Positions 46,029 through 59,042 of a stretch of DNA of 64,000 nt are shown one piece after another. The stretch is from Gliomastix tumulicola. Taxonomy: Eukaryota; Ascomycota; Sordariomycetes; Hypocreales; Bionectriaceae. The notes below the pieces were generated by a model. It was given only the letters and a program-made list of their open reading frames with translations. It did not search any database and had not been told where the DNA came from. The translations under genes and the position numbers were made by a program. Location of the stretch: positions 3,941,289 through 4,005,288 of the forward strand of contig BCHX01000003.1 of the NCBI GenBank assembly GCA_001599755.1, given 5' to 3'. The first letter of the stretch is position 1. Every line of letters begins with the position of its first letter.

Positions 46029-48457
46029 CTTTTCAGGGAGTTTGAAGGTTGGGATGTCGTAGAGCTAATTTCGTAAGAATGATCATGGCAGTCGTCTGAG
46101 AGCGGGCAGAGAGCATATGCGTTTCAAGGGAGTCTGCTTATTGAGAATAACAAGAACGGGGTTTGTCCGTCCTGCGAGGTCGTCTGCCTTTAGTTCTTCG
46201 GTCTTTTGGCAAGAGTGCTGGATGCTCTGACGTGCCTGCCTTGCCTCACTTCACTCTAGGTGCCTGCCACGACACATCTATAGGCTCAGGTCAAGCCTAT
46301 GTGGCCCTGATCACAAGTCTGAACGCCGACAGCAACAAACGCATACCTGTGAGATGGACGTCGGATTCTTTTTTTAGGTCAGTGATTATGAGCAGTCTGG
46401 CCGAGTCCGACGTGGTTCGTGTATCACTGTGTTACCAGCGGCGGCATGATCTACCCTCGGTCTCGATTTACAAATGAACTCATGCTGAATACGCCGAGAA
46501 ACATCCCGCCTGAATTTGATAGTGATCCAGGGGGCGAGCGAGGTAAGAGATATTAGGGGGCTCTTCAGCTGGACGGCCGAGTTGTTCAGTCCTCCGAGGC
46601 ACTTCAGATGCGACCAGAATACCTAGGGATCTGAATCATCATACACAGCTTGAAACGTTCACCAGAGGCCTTGACCACTTCCAATACGCGGTAGCCCTCT
46701 GGTCATGAATACGCAAAGCTCATCATCAGGGCCAAAGGACGGCTGCGCCGCAAAAGCGGGCGAAAGACGACAAGTGCGAGAACTCCCAACGCTGACAAAA
46801 TCCCAACAGATGGGTAGGAGGCACGTTCGTCGATCCGTCACTGATGAAAAGCGACAAGTCATAAAGTAAATCATGAGCAATCCGTCATCTTGGGCAAGGT
46901 TGGCCTTTTCTGGCTGCTGCTTGCTTCGACGCAAGTGTCTGGCGCGATCAGAGCGTAATAGAAGTATAAAGCGCGACGCGTTGTATTAACGCAAACCTCA
47001 AACAGGTAGTCTGACAAGCAAACAGGCTATTGCTACCTTAGAGAGGTGGAATTTCCACGAGGGATTGCGTGACAGTGGAAGTCCGAATAATGAGGCACAA
47101 TTACGGAACAATTTTCAGCCGCCAAAGCCGTCCGTAGCAGGTCCTGCTCCTTCAGTCTCATTATCTGTGAATGGGGAGCTGCTGCAGGCGCCTGTCCAAC
47201 CGCAAATAGCAGTCGTGAGATATCGATCTGCCAGAGATACGAGTAGTATAAGGGGCAATGGGTCTGCATGTGAAGCAAAGATACTGGACGTGTCGACCTT
47301 CCAAACAAGTGCGTGTACGGCTTGGCGGCTCCGGAAGGAGAGCAGGCCGCGTTGGGATCCAATATGGAAATGACAGATCCAGGCTCTTTCGTCACATCCA
47401 GCGAAGCGTATTATTATTAACGCAGGGCCCTCCATAGCGCATTGTTAATAATATGCACGGGCTGGGCTCAGTGCCTGGTCCTCGGATATCACCATTTATT
47501 ATTGGATCCCGTACCCATGTGTGAGGTGATGACGGAGGGCTTGCAGCTGGAATGCTGATGAGGTGGTGATCGGGAGGTCCAGTGGTGCTGTTTAGTGATG
47601 CAGGGTGCTGAAGCCCGGTAAATCCCACTAAAGGAGTTGAGTAGTGCCCTGTAAATGCGGTAATGTAGAAGTACAGTGGCTTCACGGACTCCGTGTGCCC
47701 GTGTCCATCGTTCCTGCCGCAGCGCCTCTACGCTCTCCACCTGCTTTTCCAATACGCCAATCCCCTGGATCGCTTGGCGAGGATGCTCCGTAATGCCTCC
47801 AGCAGCAGCTCACCTGGAAACTCTCCATCTCTCCTCTCGTCACCCGTATCGTTCTCCTGTGCAACATCGTCACCAGTGCATCTTCCAGAATATCTCAATT
47901 GCTCGACCCCGTGGCGGCCTCCAGCGCGCCAAGTACAGGGCCTGTCCAGTGAATTGGGACGCACGGGGCAAGGTCCAGCAAGGTCTAGGAACGTCCAGGA
48001 CTCCAGGTCCTTGACAGCCCAGTCAGAGCGCTGCCAGAGTCCACGCCAGCTGCTCCACCGGCGGGTCGCACAGCCAAAGCCAAGCCCGCGCTCCAGCTGA
48101 GCAACAGTCCTTTTCGCCCAGTCTCTTCATTTCCGCCTCAGAAAGCCTGCCATGCTGTGACTGGCCTCGCCGCTGCTCATTTTCTGACCTGTCCGCTGTC
48201 GTCGACGCACGCCGCATACCCACTCCCTTTCTCTCCCATTCTCCGCGACAGCAATCCGACATACAATCCGGCCGCCCAAACACGCTGCAGCAATCAGACG
48301 CGGCTGCGGACGACTGCTTCAAGGAACGGCCCGTCTCTCCAGCGCCCCCCGACGACCGTGGCCCGCGCCATTGACGACTCCGTCACCCAAGGAGGTTCAG
48401 GGGATGATAGCACGGCTATCACCTCTTCACTGAACCCCAGCTCCCACACCGCTCGAG
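46029..48457. other. intergenic between two diverging genes; includes the mss4 leader
   Basis: No gene recognised. The stretch 47410-47455 contains an imperfect palindrome around GGGCCC. The last 700 bases are the probable leader of the kinase gene, with short open frames on both strands. Confidence 0.5.
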
Positions 48458-51420
48458 ATGCCCTCGTTTCTCAACGACGCAAACTCGCCCATATACCACG
48501 ATAACACCGACATTGTGAACCTCGACCCCCACAACCACTTCGCCGCCAAGGACGCCAGGGTCGACGGGGAGAACATATCCATCCAGCACAACACCAAGCC
48601 CGGCGCCATCAATGAGCCCTTCTACGAGACCTCCAACTCGTCCATCCACGATTCAGACGTCTCGGACGCTGCCCCGATGACGTCGAATGGCGACGGCACC
48701 CGACCCACGAGTATGAGCTCGCTCCCTAACGGGAAGAGCACCACAGGGGGGAGCGAGGTTCACGATGGTGCCGACGTGGTAGGGGCTGATGGTCAGACTA
48801 CCAATGGCACCACGATGACTCTGCCGCTGCGGTCTGCTCCGCGTTCGCATAGCAATGCCAATGGTGTGGCAGGCCCTAGCAAGAGGGATTCCTTCTCGTT
48901 CCCCGACGAGGCAGTGTCCAGTCCGACTGGTTCATTTGGGCAGTACTCGATCGACAAGGCCTACCACCGCGCCGACGAGTCCGGCCCCCCGTTAGAGACG
49001 ATCCCGTCGGATACCGAACCTACAGACACGACATATCCCCCTATCTCGTCCTCATTGGGTCCCTCGAGCGGCACGCCCCCGAAAAGCTTTCCGCATCGCC
49101 TGTCTTCCCCTCCAGCCCCTCAGTCCTCCGCTTCCACCTCCAAGATTCCTACGTCTAGCCACCTACAACCTCCGCACCCAGGATCGACCCTTAAGCACAG
49201 GCATACTCTTGAGGTGCCCAGAGTCTCCTCCGGCCGCCCGTCCAGAGATGGATTGGACACAGCACAAGCCAGCGGCCGCTTTTCTCCCACCGTGGCATCA
49301 GGAGCGCGTAGGGCGTCGCTCAGCTTGGCTCGTAGGACGACACGGTCCATGCAATCTGACGCCCCGCGGGACGAGGTGGTGCCTGACGAAGATGCGCAGA
49401 GATGGGCCGAGGCTTATCGACAGAAGAGGGCGAGCAAGCGCAAGAGGAAGGAGGAAGAGGATGACGACCGTGTTCTGGTGGGAACCAAGGTCGACGAGAC
49501 ACACGCCAACTGGGTCACGGCATATAACATGTTGACCGGGATCCGGGTATCTGTCTCGAGAACGAACGCGAAGCTCGACCGCGACATCACGGATGCTGAC
49601 TTTGAATCTAAGCAGAAGTCCACCTTTGATATGTGAGTAATGTCAACTTCATCGGCGGGAAGCTGTCCCTGCTGCTTTCTCCATGCTAACATGTTCCAGC
49701 GCCGGTAACGAGCTGGTCCCCTCTGCCAAATATGACTTCAAGTTCAAGGACTACGCCCCCTGGGTGTTTCGACATCTGCGCACGCGATTCCGTCTCGACC
49801 CTGCCGACTACCTCATGTCCTTGACCGGCAAATACATTCTATCCGAGCTTGGCTCCCCCGGCAAGAGCGGCAGTTTCTTCTATTTTTCTAGAGATTATAA
49901 GTACATCATCAAGACTATCCACCACGCCGAGCACAAGTTTCTTCGAAAGATCCTGAAAGACTACTACCGACACGTCACGGAAAATCCCAACACTCTGCTG
50001 TCTCAGTTCTACGGCTTGCACCGCGTCAAGCTTCCGTACGGCAAGAAGATTCACTTCGTCGTCATGAACAACCTCTTCCCTCCGCACAGGGATATCCACA
50101 CGACCTTCGACCTGAAGGGTTCGACTTTCGGCCGCGACTACAGGGAGGAGGACTTGGAGAAGAACCCCAGGGCGACGTTGAAGGATCTGAACTGGCTCCG
50201 GCGGCAACGGAGCTTGGAACTTGGCCTCCAAAAGAAGAGGTTGTTCCTCGAGCAGCTACAGCGCGATGTTGTGCTTCTCAAGAGGCTGCAGATCATGGAC
50301 TACTCCCTGCTTGTGGGTATCCACGATGTCTCCCGAGGCAACGAGGAGCACCTCCGCGACAAGACGCTTCAGGTCTTCAACCCTGGTGGCGAGGACGACG
50401 AACCCCAGCCTTTTCTCCTTCGCACGCCATCCAAGATGGAGAACGCACGGAAAGCGAAGGAGCTTAGGCAGATGATCCGATCGGAGCGGCCTGTGCCTAT
50501 CTCGGGAGCCCTGAACAAGATGCCGGATGAGTTGGAAGAGGGTCAGGGGCGACCTGGTTTTGTCTTTAACCAGGATGACGGCGGATTCCGGGCGACGCAT
50601 GAGGATAACAGTCCTGCCGACGAGATCTACTATCTCGGTGTCATTGACTGTCTCACCCACGTAAGTGAAGCCCAATGGGAACCTTGGCATGAGGCGCAAA
50701 CAACTGACTAACTCGGCACAGTACGGAATGATCAAGAAGATTGAGCATTTCTGGAAGGGTTTGACAAAAGACAGGACTCAGATCTCGGCACTGCCCCCCG
50801 CTCAATACGGAGACCGTTTCTACAACTTTATTGAGGGCAACACGATGTCTGCGGAGGAGCTCAAGAGAGAGATTGCCCGGAGGAAGGAACAGGAGGTCAC
50901 CCAAGATCTGGAGGCTACTCTCAAGCCAGCTCGAACCTCGGGCATCAGAGACCATCAGGTTCCGCCAATGCCGGATCATCTCCCTCCCGCGCCACCAGCT
51001 GGGCCACACTCGCCTGAAGGCCGGGAAACCGTCGACTTGGCGAACTACGAGGCCAGACGCACCGAGGCGCATGGCGCGTCCGAGAACCAGGTCCCCGACA
51101 GAATCTTGAGAGCTGCGGTCGTCGGTCAGGACAAGAGAGACTCTCTTGGGCATGACCACATCCTTCCTGTTGTGCAAGAAACCAATGAAAACCACGAGAA
51201 CAGGCCGAGGACGCCGGCAACTAACAAGAATCTCCCCGCACCACGAGGTCCGCCACCCACTCCTCCTAAGCACACCCCCAATGCCGACTACGGTTACGCG
51301 AGAACGAACGGGATCAACATGGACGCTCCTAAGATGAGTCGAGAGAGTCTGAGGAACAAGAGCCTGCCGCCGCTCCCTAGGCCGGAGATGGAAGACAGCG
51401 GGGTTCAGATGGCTACCTAG
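48458..51420 (+). CDS. mss4: phosphatidylinositol 4-phosphate 5-kinase
   Basis: Three exons: 48458-49632, 49700-50660 and 50722-51420, with introns of 67 and 61 bp. Phases agree; 944 residues. The first 340 residues are Ser/Pro-rich and disordered with a basic ARRTTRS patch. The kinase domain then shows the glycine loop GSPGKSGSFF (about 443-452), catalytic Lys in YIIKTI (463), FDLKGS, MDYSLLVGIHD and the activation segment YYLGVIDCLTHYGMIKK, which spans intron 2. The specificity segment RDRTQI-like and DRFYNF follow. A Pro-rich C-terminal tail ends the protein. It makes PtdIns(4,5)P2 at the plasma membrane to control actin, endocytosis and wall growth. Confidence 0.95.
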
Positions 51421-52179
51421 CTTGTCGGGCTCTGTGCCTGCTGCTTGCCTTCGAGAAGAGAGAGAGAAGAGCGAAATGAAAAATGAAGCACGCCGCCGAT
51501 ACAACGACATTGAGACGTCGAGAGAATGCTGGCAAAGACCCGACGGATACGATGAGGAGAGAGAAGATGAAGAATTTGCTGCTCAGCTTGTTACAATCCC
51601 TGTCTTCCTATACTGTTTCCCTTTCTCTTTGTTTATTTTGCGTCAAGCTCTCCTCCACTCGTTAGCATCTCCCTCCTGGACGAACAGCCCGGAGACGGAA
51701 AGCAGCTCACTATACCAGAGGAGCGCGTATTTACCGGACATCAGGGAATTTTTTTTTCTTTTTTATTTTTGTCTCGTTGAGAAGATGGACGTTGATGATA
51801 CCACAGCTGCCCTTTACCTTAGGCATGAAGCTTCTACACTGCCACTCGAAGCGCTGCGTTTCTTTTTCCTTGTCTTCTTTCGTTTGTTTCAGCATTTGGC
51901 TTTTTTTGAAGGAGAAGGATCAATAGCACAGGACAACTTAGATATGGGTAGATGAGAGTCTTATCTTTAACTATCATTACAACATTTGGGTAATTGTACA
52001 TGGCGTTTGCGGTGACGCGGTATATGTGACTGCTGGTGGTGACTCGTACAAGTGATATACACGCTGAGGCTGTCACGCCTCGATCCTGTTCAGGCAGTCG
52101 TCTCGGGACGGCCAGCCAACCCTCCCTTTCCCTTTTTCTACATTCACCAGTCCCGTCCCGTCCCGCCCCTCACCTCACC
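51421..52179. other. intergenic between converging genes
   Basis: Probable 3' untranslated regions of the kinase and COA6 genes. The plus frame 51422-51955 is low-complexity sequence without domain support. Confidence 0.5.
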
Positions 52180-52593
52180 TCACCTCCTCTTCTTCTCCAG
52201 CATCCCCTGTATATCCTCCACCCCCTTCCCCTTCTCCCCAGCGCCCCCCTCGGGCGCAAAGCTCGTCGACACCGTCATCTCCTGCGCACCCTGCCGCCTC
52301 AGCTCCTCGAGCCGCCTCCTCTTTTGCAGGTCCGCGACGCGCCACTGCTTGAAGTACTTCACCCACTGGACCGCGCAGTCGCGGTCGAGGACTTGGCTCT
52401 CGGCGCCGCAGAAGGTGTCGGCTTCCTTTTTTGAGGCTGGGGCCAGGGGGTCGTCGATGTTGCGGGCGTCGAGGCAGGCAAAGTAGGCGTCGCGGGCGGC
52501 CCAGCAGACCTGGCGCTCGCTGCGGGTTGGAACGGCGTCGCCGGAGCGGATGGCGTCGCCGCGGGGGTCGGGGGCGCTGAAGGGCCAGACCAT
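52180..52593 (-). CDS. COA6: cytochrome c oxidase assembly factor 6 (CHCH)
   Basis: A single exon of 137 residues from ATG 52593. It starts MVWPFSAPDPRGDAI. It contains the paired cysteines of COA6: CWAARDAYFAC (CX9C) and CGAESQVLDRDC (CX10C), giving two disulphides of a helical hairpin. A basic C-terminal helix KRRRLEELRRQG follows. COA6 acts in the intermembrane space in copper delivery to the CuA site of Cox2. No presequence is expected since the Mia40 pathway imports it. SYS1 lies upstream on the opposite strand, so the intervening 950 bases form a shared promoter region. Confidence 0.9.
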   Translation of the reverse strand: MVWPFSAPDPRGDAIRSGDAVPTRSERQVCWAARDAYFACLDARNIDDPLAPASKKEADTFCGAESQVLDRDCAVQWVKYFKQWRVADLQKRRRLEELRRQGAQEMTVSTSFAPEGGAGEKGKGVEDIQGMLEKKRR

Positions 52594-53276
52594 TGTGTAG
52601 GAGTATCGGACGGGGGAGGTTGTTGGAGGTGTTGATGGGAAGTGAGGCCCGGTTGCGGCTTGTCTGGTTGGTTTGGGAGTGTAGGGGATGAAGCACCGCT
52701 GTCGCTATTGGTTGAGCCTTGTGTCGTGTTTGGGGAAAGGCCGGCGGTGATATTGACGAGCTTGGATGGAGCCGAATTGAAGCCGAGGATGGACAAGCCT
52801 GTGATGATATGATAATGCTGCTGCTGCTGCTACTGCTACAATGTAGCTCCCATGACGAAGTGGACCAGCGGCAGAAAACCTTCCACTCCGGGCGGTGAAA
52901 CCAAAACGGCCTAGCGCCACTAGCAAAAAGGGTACGTACCGACGAGGCGTAGCGTCCGGGAATTGGTCATGCAAGGTTTAGTTGGACAAGCTCCGGTCTG
53001 CTGGCCCTTTTCCTTATTCCTGCTTTGCTGGCCAGGCTGCATTATTACTACTATTATATTCCCCCCCCATCCTCCTGACGACGTTCATCATCTCCTTTTT
53101 TTTGGGTGTGTTCATTTTTCCTCTTCGACTGGTCTATTGAAGCGCTGTCTGGTCTGTTGGGGAAAGTGTGTGGGTTTCTGCTCTCTGTCTCCTTTTCTCG
53201 ACGACAGTTTGTCCTGCGCCGACGCTCCGCGCATAGCCGACTTGGTCGATATTGGTGTATACACGAGGGAACGGAC

Positions 53277-53319
<43 letters not shown>

Positions 53320-53550
53320 TCTGCGACATGTCATCGCGATAGCGCGCGTATACTTTAGCCATCTCCGAACCTCAACATCCTTCCTCCACGGCCTCTCACC
53401 CCGTCTGAGTCCCTCCTCGAACGCTCCGCGCGCTCATCAGGAGCGACCTTAGGACCCTGATCCCCTCGGACACGAACAACGAATAAACCAACCACCACAT
53501 CCACTGCGCCAAGGGCCCAGGGATCCTCGTCCAGATCATATAACAAAAAG
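52594..53550. other. divergent promoter region between COA6 and SYS1, with (GAC)n
   Basis: Carries a run of twelve GAC units at 53278-53313. It gives rise to Asp/Arg/Val runs in spurious frames and has no coding role that I can see. Confidence 0.6.
53278..53313 (+). repeat. (GAC)12 microsatellite
   Basis: Perfect trinucleotide tract in the probable leader or promoter of SYS1. Confidence 0.95.
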
Positions 53551-54369
53551 ATGCCCCGCCGCCGCAGACCGCCGCGGGCCGGCGCCCTCTCCGAGCTCCA
53601 GCCGCTCAAGATCGCGGCCCAGATCGCAACCCTGCAGGCGCTGTTCTACATCGCCGCGCTCGTCCTCATGCTCTTCACGGCGCTCGTCGCGGGCATGTCC
53701 TTCGGGCTCGACATGGTCCTGGGCTGGGACCGCGTGCGCGGGGACACGACGCAGGGGTGGGTGCTTGCGTTTGTCTGGGTGCTCGACGGGGGGTTGTGCA
53801 TGTGAGTGTTGTTCCCCCCTTCTACACCATCTTTTCCCCCTTCAGGGATAGGATGGTACAGAGAAAGAAAGAAAGAAGAGAAAGAAAGAAGAAGAAAAAC
53901 TGACTGATCCCGTGACAGGGCCATCGCCATCGTCGTCCTCATCGCCCGCAGCAAACTCGTCCCGGACTTCGCCCTCACGATCCACGCCCTCCACCTCCTC
54001 CTCACCTCCCTCTACACCCGCTCGCTCCCGCGCAACGCCATGTGGTGGCTCGCCATGGCCCTCTCCAGTGCCCTCGGCGTCGGCCTGGGCATGTGGGGGT
54101 GTCGGTACCGCGAGCTGCAGCCCGTCTTCTTCGGCGGCGGGCGCATCCTGGGCAACAACCCGACACCCGCGGCCGCGCGGCGGAAGAGTGGCGTTGAGGA
54201 TGATGATGAGCATGACCATGACCATGACCATGGCCATGAAGGCGGGGAGGAGCAAGAGGGGGGGATCGGAGCCGAGGATGAGGAGATGGGGTTTGTGAGA
54301 GGCGGGAGAGGAAGAGGGAGGGAGAGGCGGGAAGAGTATGAGATGGCCAAGATGGAAGCTGGGAAATAA
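53551..54369 (+). CDS. sys1: Golgi membrane protein Sys1
   Basis: Two exons: 53551-53801 and 53919-54369, separated by a 117-bp intron. Phases agree; 233 residues. Four hydrophobic segments are visible, the first from LQALFYIAALVLMLFTALVA, then a loop with GWDRVRGDTTQG, WVLAFVWVLDGGLCMAIAIVVLIAR, FALTIHALHLLLTSLYTR and a final WWLAMALSSALGVGLGMWGCRYREL. This arrangement and the sequence around them fit SYS1, which recruits Arl3/Arl1 to the trans-Golgi. The cytosolic tail is unusual: an acidic DDDEHDHDHDHGHEGG stretch from a CATGAC repeat, then Gly/Arg/Glu-rich sequence. Confidence 0.9.
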
Positions 54370-54963
54370 GGATGATACCAAAAATTGTCTCTTCCGTTTC
54401 CCCCCTCTCATGCCTTGTCTCGGGACACTCCGTCATGCGTGACTGCGTGTCCTCGTGTTTGGAATAGCGAGCATTTTTTGTCCGGCGTTCAGGGATTTCA
54501 GAACGGGATGTGTCTATATCTTGTACGACTACCAAGCTTCTCACGTTTCTTTGCATTATCAACTACTGGGATTCTACCATTCATCTTCTCATTCGGCAGT
54601 CATTCTCACAGATTCTTGTCAGCATGCGAAAAAAGGGGTTCAGTTGCTGACAACCTCATTGCCCGTTTACACGGTTTCCAGGATATCAAAAGTTCCAACA
54701 GAAAAATAATAGCCGGAATAGTTAAATTCTAATCGATCCGTTTGTCCCAGTATGACGAGTATACAGACAGCAAAATGTCCCTTAGATCGTACACGTATAG
54801 CTTTCCCCCTTTCTTTCCGCATAACTAACCCAGACCACCGTAAAACGTATCACCAAGCTCCCAATTCCATTGCTATAAATAAATAGGTCTTCGCGCGGTC
54901 AGCTATAGGAGACGAATGAATACCCCTGACCTTGTTCCCATGAATGACGCCTCGCGTAGATTT
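54370..54963. other. intergenic between converging genes
   Basis: 3' regions of SYS1 and Cft2. Nothing else seen. Confidence 0.5.
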
Positions 54964-57900
54964 CTAAGCACCGGCGACAACGGCCAGGTTATCGTAGATG
55001 AACTTCTTGACCTCGTACAGCGTGTTCCGCCGCCCGCTGATGGGCAGGCCGACGCTCTCGACCTCGATCCTGCCCTCAGCCGTCTTCCTCACGGCTACGC
55101 TTCCATCGATGAGAAGCATGCCCTCGCCGCGGAACTCGGCGGCGTGGTTGGCGCCGAGCATCGCTCTCCTCAGGTCAGCTAACCTCAGATCGCCGACGTG
55201 CAGCGGCTGGGCGGCCGTGCGGGCCACGGCAGCGAGATTCGCGGGGAGGATGTCGAGTGTCGGGAGGGAGGGCGTGGCGGACGGGTTGGAGAGCGCAACG
55301 ACGGCCGAGACAGGTTGCTTCTTCGGTGGCTCCTTCTGGTCGTCGTCCTCCGTCTTCTGTCGCTTGTTCGGCTCATCCCCGTCCTCGTTTTCTGTCTTGA
55401 TGTCTCCGGCCAGTGCCGCCGCGAGGAGCTGCCCGCTGATCGTGACGATACCGAGACCCTTGACGTTCTGCCATTTGAGTCTCTTGACCAGCGCGTCAGC
55501 CAGCTTGACGACCCAGGCGTTCGTGTCCACGCTCGCGTCGACAAAGTCGCCTATCTCGGGCGTGAAGACGTTCACCTCCCTCTCGCCGTCGGTGCCCAAT
55601 GATGCCCGGCAGTCCGCCGCCAGCGCCATGGTCTCCTCCCTGTTGCCTCCAACTAGGATCAGTTTCCGCGGCTGGATGAGAGGGATGAGCATGTTGAGAC
55701 TGCGCTTGTCGTGAAGGCCGCTGAAGTCGACGTAGGCGATCCGCAGGTTCGCTGTCAGAGTCTCGGATGTATGTATCAGTTTCGACGGCCCGACCGGCTC
55801 CTCAACCTCAGTATCCTCCACCTCGTCGAGCTCGTCTGCCACGAGGCCGTCCGCCATGTCGACGTCTTCTCCCTCGTTCGTCGAGGCGACGCGGTTCAGC
55901 TGCGGACGCTTGTTTACGCCCGGAACGGTCTTCGCAAGATCACCCCATTTGCGCTTCTTGCCGAGGTCTTCGTTACTCGCCATGTTGCCGCCGTCGGCGC
56001 CGTCTTCCTGCTTCTCTTCGGCACGGAGGAAATCTTCCGGCCGGATCATCTCGCCCCAATCGTCGGTCCTCTTGCGCCGGATCGCAATGGGGAAGGACCT
56101 CTCCCTGCCCTTCTTGCCCCTCGCGTCGAAGTCGAAGACGCCTTTCTTCTTGATAAGAACATTAACGCCAAGATCTTCGTCCTTGAGCACCACGTTCTTC
56201 CGCCCAGCCTGGGCGATCGTCGTCGAGACGTTCAGGACCTTTCCTTGCTGCTCGCCGTCCTCGTCCTCGGAGTCTGACGACGATTCGGACGACACGTCAT
56301 CTACGATATCGCCAGACGCTTCTAGGCCTCCTGCTCCGCCGGGTTGCGTCGTCGCCTGGAGCTGCCTCTGTGTCGCGAGCCACTGCTGATAGAGCGCCAG
56401 CTCATCGCCCTCGAGGGCCTTGCGGTGCGCTTCCCTGATCTCGAGATCCTGACCGCCCGCATATACCAACTCGACACTGTCACCGGTAGCTGTCTGCTCT
56501 ACAGAGACGTCCTTGCGCTCCTCCCACCATGTCCACAGCGTTCTTGCGATAGACGACTGCGCCTCTTTGACCTGGCTTGGCCTGTCCGTCAGGATAATCA
56601 CGTTTCGAGTATCCTTCACGAGCCCCTTAAGGAGGTCCTTGGAGAACCCCCATTCCAGACTCGCATCGCTGGCCAGGATGACTCGACCTTCCGTCTGGAC
56701 GTTCTCGGTGGCACGGCTGAGCAGCTTCGCGATTTGTGCTTTCCGCTCCAGCAGTCGGAGGTACTTGAAGTCGAAGGGACCGGCCTCTTTCTTGTCGGTG
56801 TTCCCGTTGACCTTTCGCTGCCCTTCTGCGGACGCCTCGAACTCCTGGACAATGGCGTCGTCCATCCACTCCAACATACTCCGCGCATAGCGCATGGTAC
56901 TAGACATGTTCCGACCAGCCAGGTAGAGCTTTGCCGATCTCAGCCCACCACCGTTCTCAGCGGCAGAATCTGTCCTCCAGGCATGCTCCAGCAGGTATGC
57001 CATCTCCAGGACACGCGCGCTCGAGTCGACAGGAATCAGCACTGTGCCTCCTCGGCTCACGCCTGCCCTGATCAGCCCAAGCAGGTGCTCGTCTCTCTTT
57101 GCGCGCCCGAGCGTCTGCGTCGTCTTATCAGCACCGCGACTACTGCAGATGAGAGCCGTCGGCTTACGCAGTGCCTCAATCACCTCTGCGCCTCCACCGC
57201 CCGCACCACCCAGCCACGCCGCGCCCGCGTATACATTCTCCCTCGCCTGGTTCCAGTCGACCGCGTACACGATCGACTCGAGCCCGTGCTGTATATGCCA
57301 TATCGTCCCGCCGAGCGTGTGGCCCGAGTTATACGCCGTGATGGTCAGCCCGTTGAGCGGGGGCGAGAACGGCGACGGCAGCGGCTGGTGCGGCTGCGAG
57401 TACTTCAGCGGCTGCACGAGCGAGAAGTAGCGCGCAATCTCCTCGGGGGTCGGCGACTGCAGCAGCAGGTCCTGCGCCGCCGTCGCCGCCTGCGAGAACG
57501 CGTAGGCCGACTCGGAGAGCGACCCGCGCGGGATCGTCGTGGCCGCGGCGGGCGTCGACGTGTACAGGTCCTGGATCAGCGTGCGGCCGAGGTCGATGAT
57601 GGGCCGCGTCGCGTACACGGGGACGCGCGTGAAGAGGGGGAAGTTCTTGCAGCAGTGCGCGTAGGCGGCGAGGTGTGAGGCCTTGGCGTGCGTGAGGAGG
57701 ATGAGGGAGAGGGTCGGGATTTGTCTAGAATTTTAAAACCACCTTTCGCGTCAGCAAAATCTATTGATTGCCCCCTTCCCGTCTTTGAGGACACCACCGT
57801 AGGGAGCGCCGGGAAACAACTCACTTCTCAAGCTCGTTGAGCTTCTCCGTATCGAACGACTCGTCCCAGCCCAGGTCGACCAGCACTTTGACGCCCCCGT

Positions 57901-57970
57901 CAAGCTCCAGCAGCGACTGCGACGCAAACGACTCGGTGAGCGCGCCCTGCAACGGGCAAAACGTGAACAT
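54964..57970 (-). CDS. cft2: cleavage and polyadenylation factor subunit Cft2 (CPSF100)
   Basis: Two exons: 57825-57970 and 54964-57724, with a 100-bp intron; 968 residues. It opens MFTFCPLQGALTESFA and continues LLELDGGVKVLVDLGWDE, then LILLTHAKASHLAAY, where the metal-binding HxHxDH of the active nuclease is degenerate, as in all CPSF100 proteins. A beta-CASP region follows (SGHTLGGTIW, LICSSRG, GGTVLIPVDSSARVLE). A long acidic and Lys-rich insert precedes a C-terminal metallo-beta-lactamase-related tail. It is a non-catalytic partner of CPSF73 in the nuclear 3'-end cleavage complex. Start at 57970 is preferred because it gives the conserved first strand. Confidence 0.93.
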
Positions 57971-59042
57971 GGCGGCGTCGTCCCTTCCGGCCTCGCTATC
58001 AAGCTTTTCAGGGCGACCTTAGATCTGCGACTCGCGGGCGGGCCATCCACCACCGCCCATGCTGTTGTTGTAGAGGAGGGAGAGAGAGAGAGAGAGAAGA
58101 GTTATCGTATGCAAGTCCGTCGGCAGGAGAAGTTTGCGCGGTCGGGAGATAGCTGTCGAGGAGCAGAGAGCTCGGCCCAGGTGCGCGAGCGATTTCTAGA
58201 GAAGTATGTCCGCGCCGTGAGAGGGGGGAAATAAGATTGGATTTGTGTCGTATTTTGTGTCAATGGGTGGTTGGAACATGTAGACAAAGAAAAGACCACA
58301 GCCCCCGGTCGACGTGCCTCTGAAGTTGTCGCGCATTGCGTCTCCACTAAAATCAGCTATGTCCCTTTCTGCGAGTTGCTGTTCGAGGGATGGAGCTCGC
58401 TCTGGCCTACCCTATACCACCAGACTAAGATATCAACCACCACACCACAGTGATGCCAGCCATAATCCCGTACACGGACAGGTCGATCGTCTACTCCAAG
58501 GCGTGGCTTTCATAAGAGTTTATAGAAGAGTGGTCAGCGATCAAGTGGCAGCTGAAAGACACAAGACAAAGTCAATTACTACCGTTTAGTTACTACACGC
58601 CTCACTGATCTCAGATAATCTACCAGTCCTAAAGAAACAACCACTCCCACTTGTAGTCGCCGATACGCATCACATTAAATCGATTAGAAGAGCACGATAG
58701 GCACAAAAGTCATTAAGGCTTATTCGTCCATTCTCTTCGTCAAAGACAATATATACGGGACGAGTACCCCTATAGAACCGAGCCAGTAAACCGAAACACC
58801 GTCACCGTCTTCCGGGCCCGTGCCGCGCCTTTGCTGCAAAATACAACCGAAGAAGCAAGAAAACTCGTTGATCATATACCCCAATCCCGGACCCAGACCA
58901 TTGCGCGCAGACATTCTTATCTGCGGCCTAGATCCTGCACACCGAACGCCATGAAACTTGGTGAAAGTAGAAAGAAAGCAAGAACTCAGGCAATACACGA
59001 AGTGGTTGCACCGTCTTATCATCGACGCTCGCCCCGTGGCCT
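57971..59042. other. intergenic, no gene recognised
   Basis: Promoter of cft2 and 3' region of the WOPR gene, with a GA run at 58078-58097. A short minus frame at 58720-59022 has no domain. Confidence 0.5.

Noticed and set aside
45988..46260. Intron ending at GGCAGCAG with an upstream exon
   Set aside because: Kept as an alternative but not preferred: candidate donors upstream are weak or in the wrong phase, and the nearby ATG frames run into stops.
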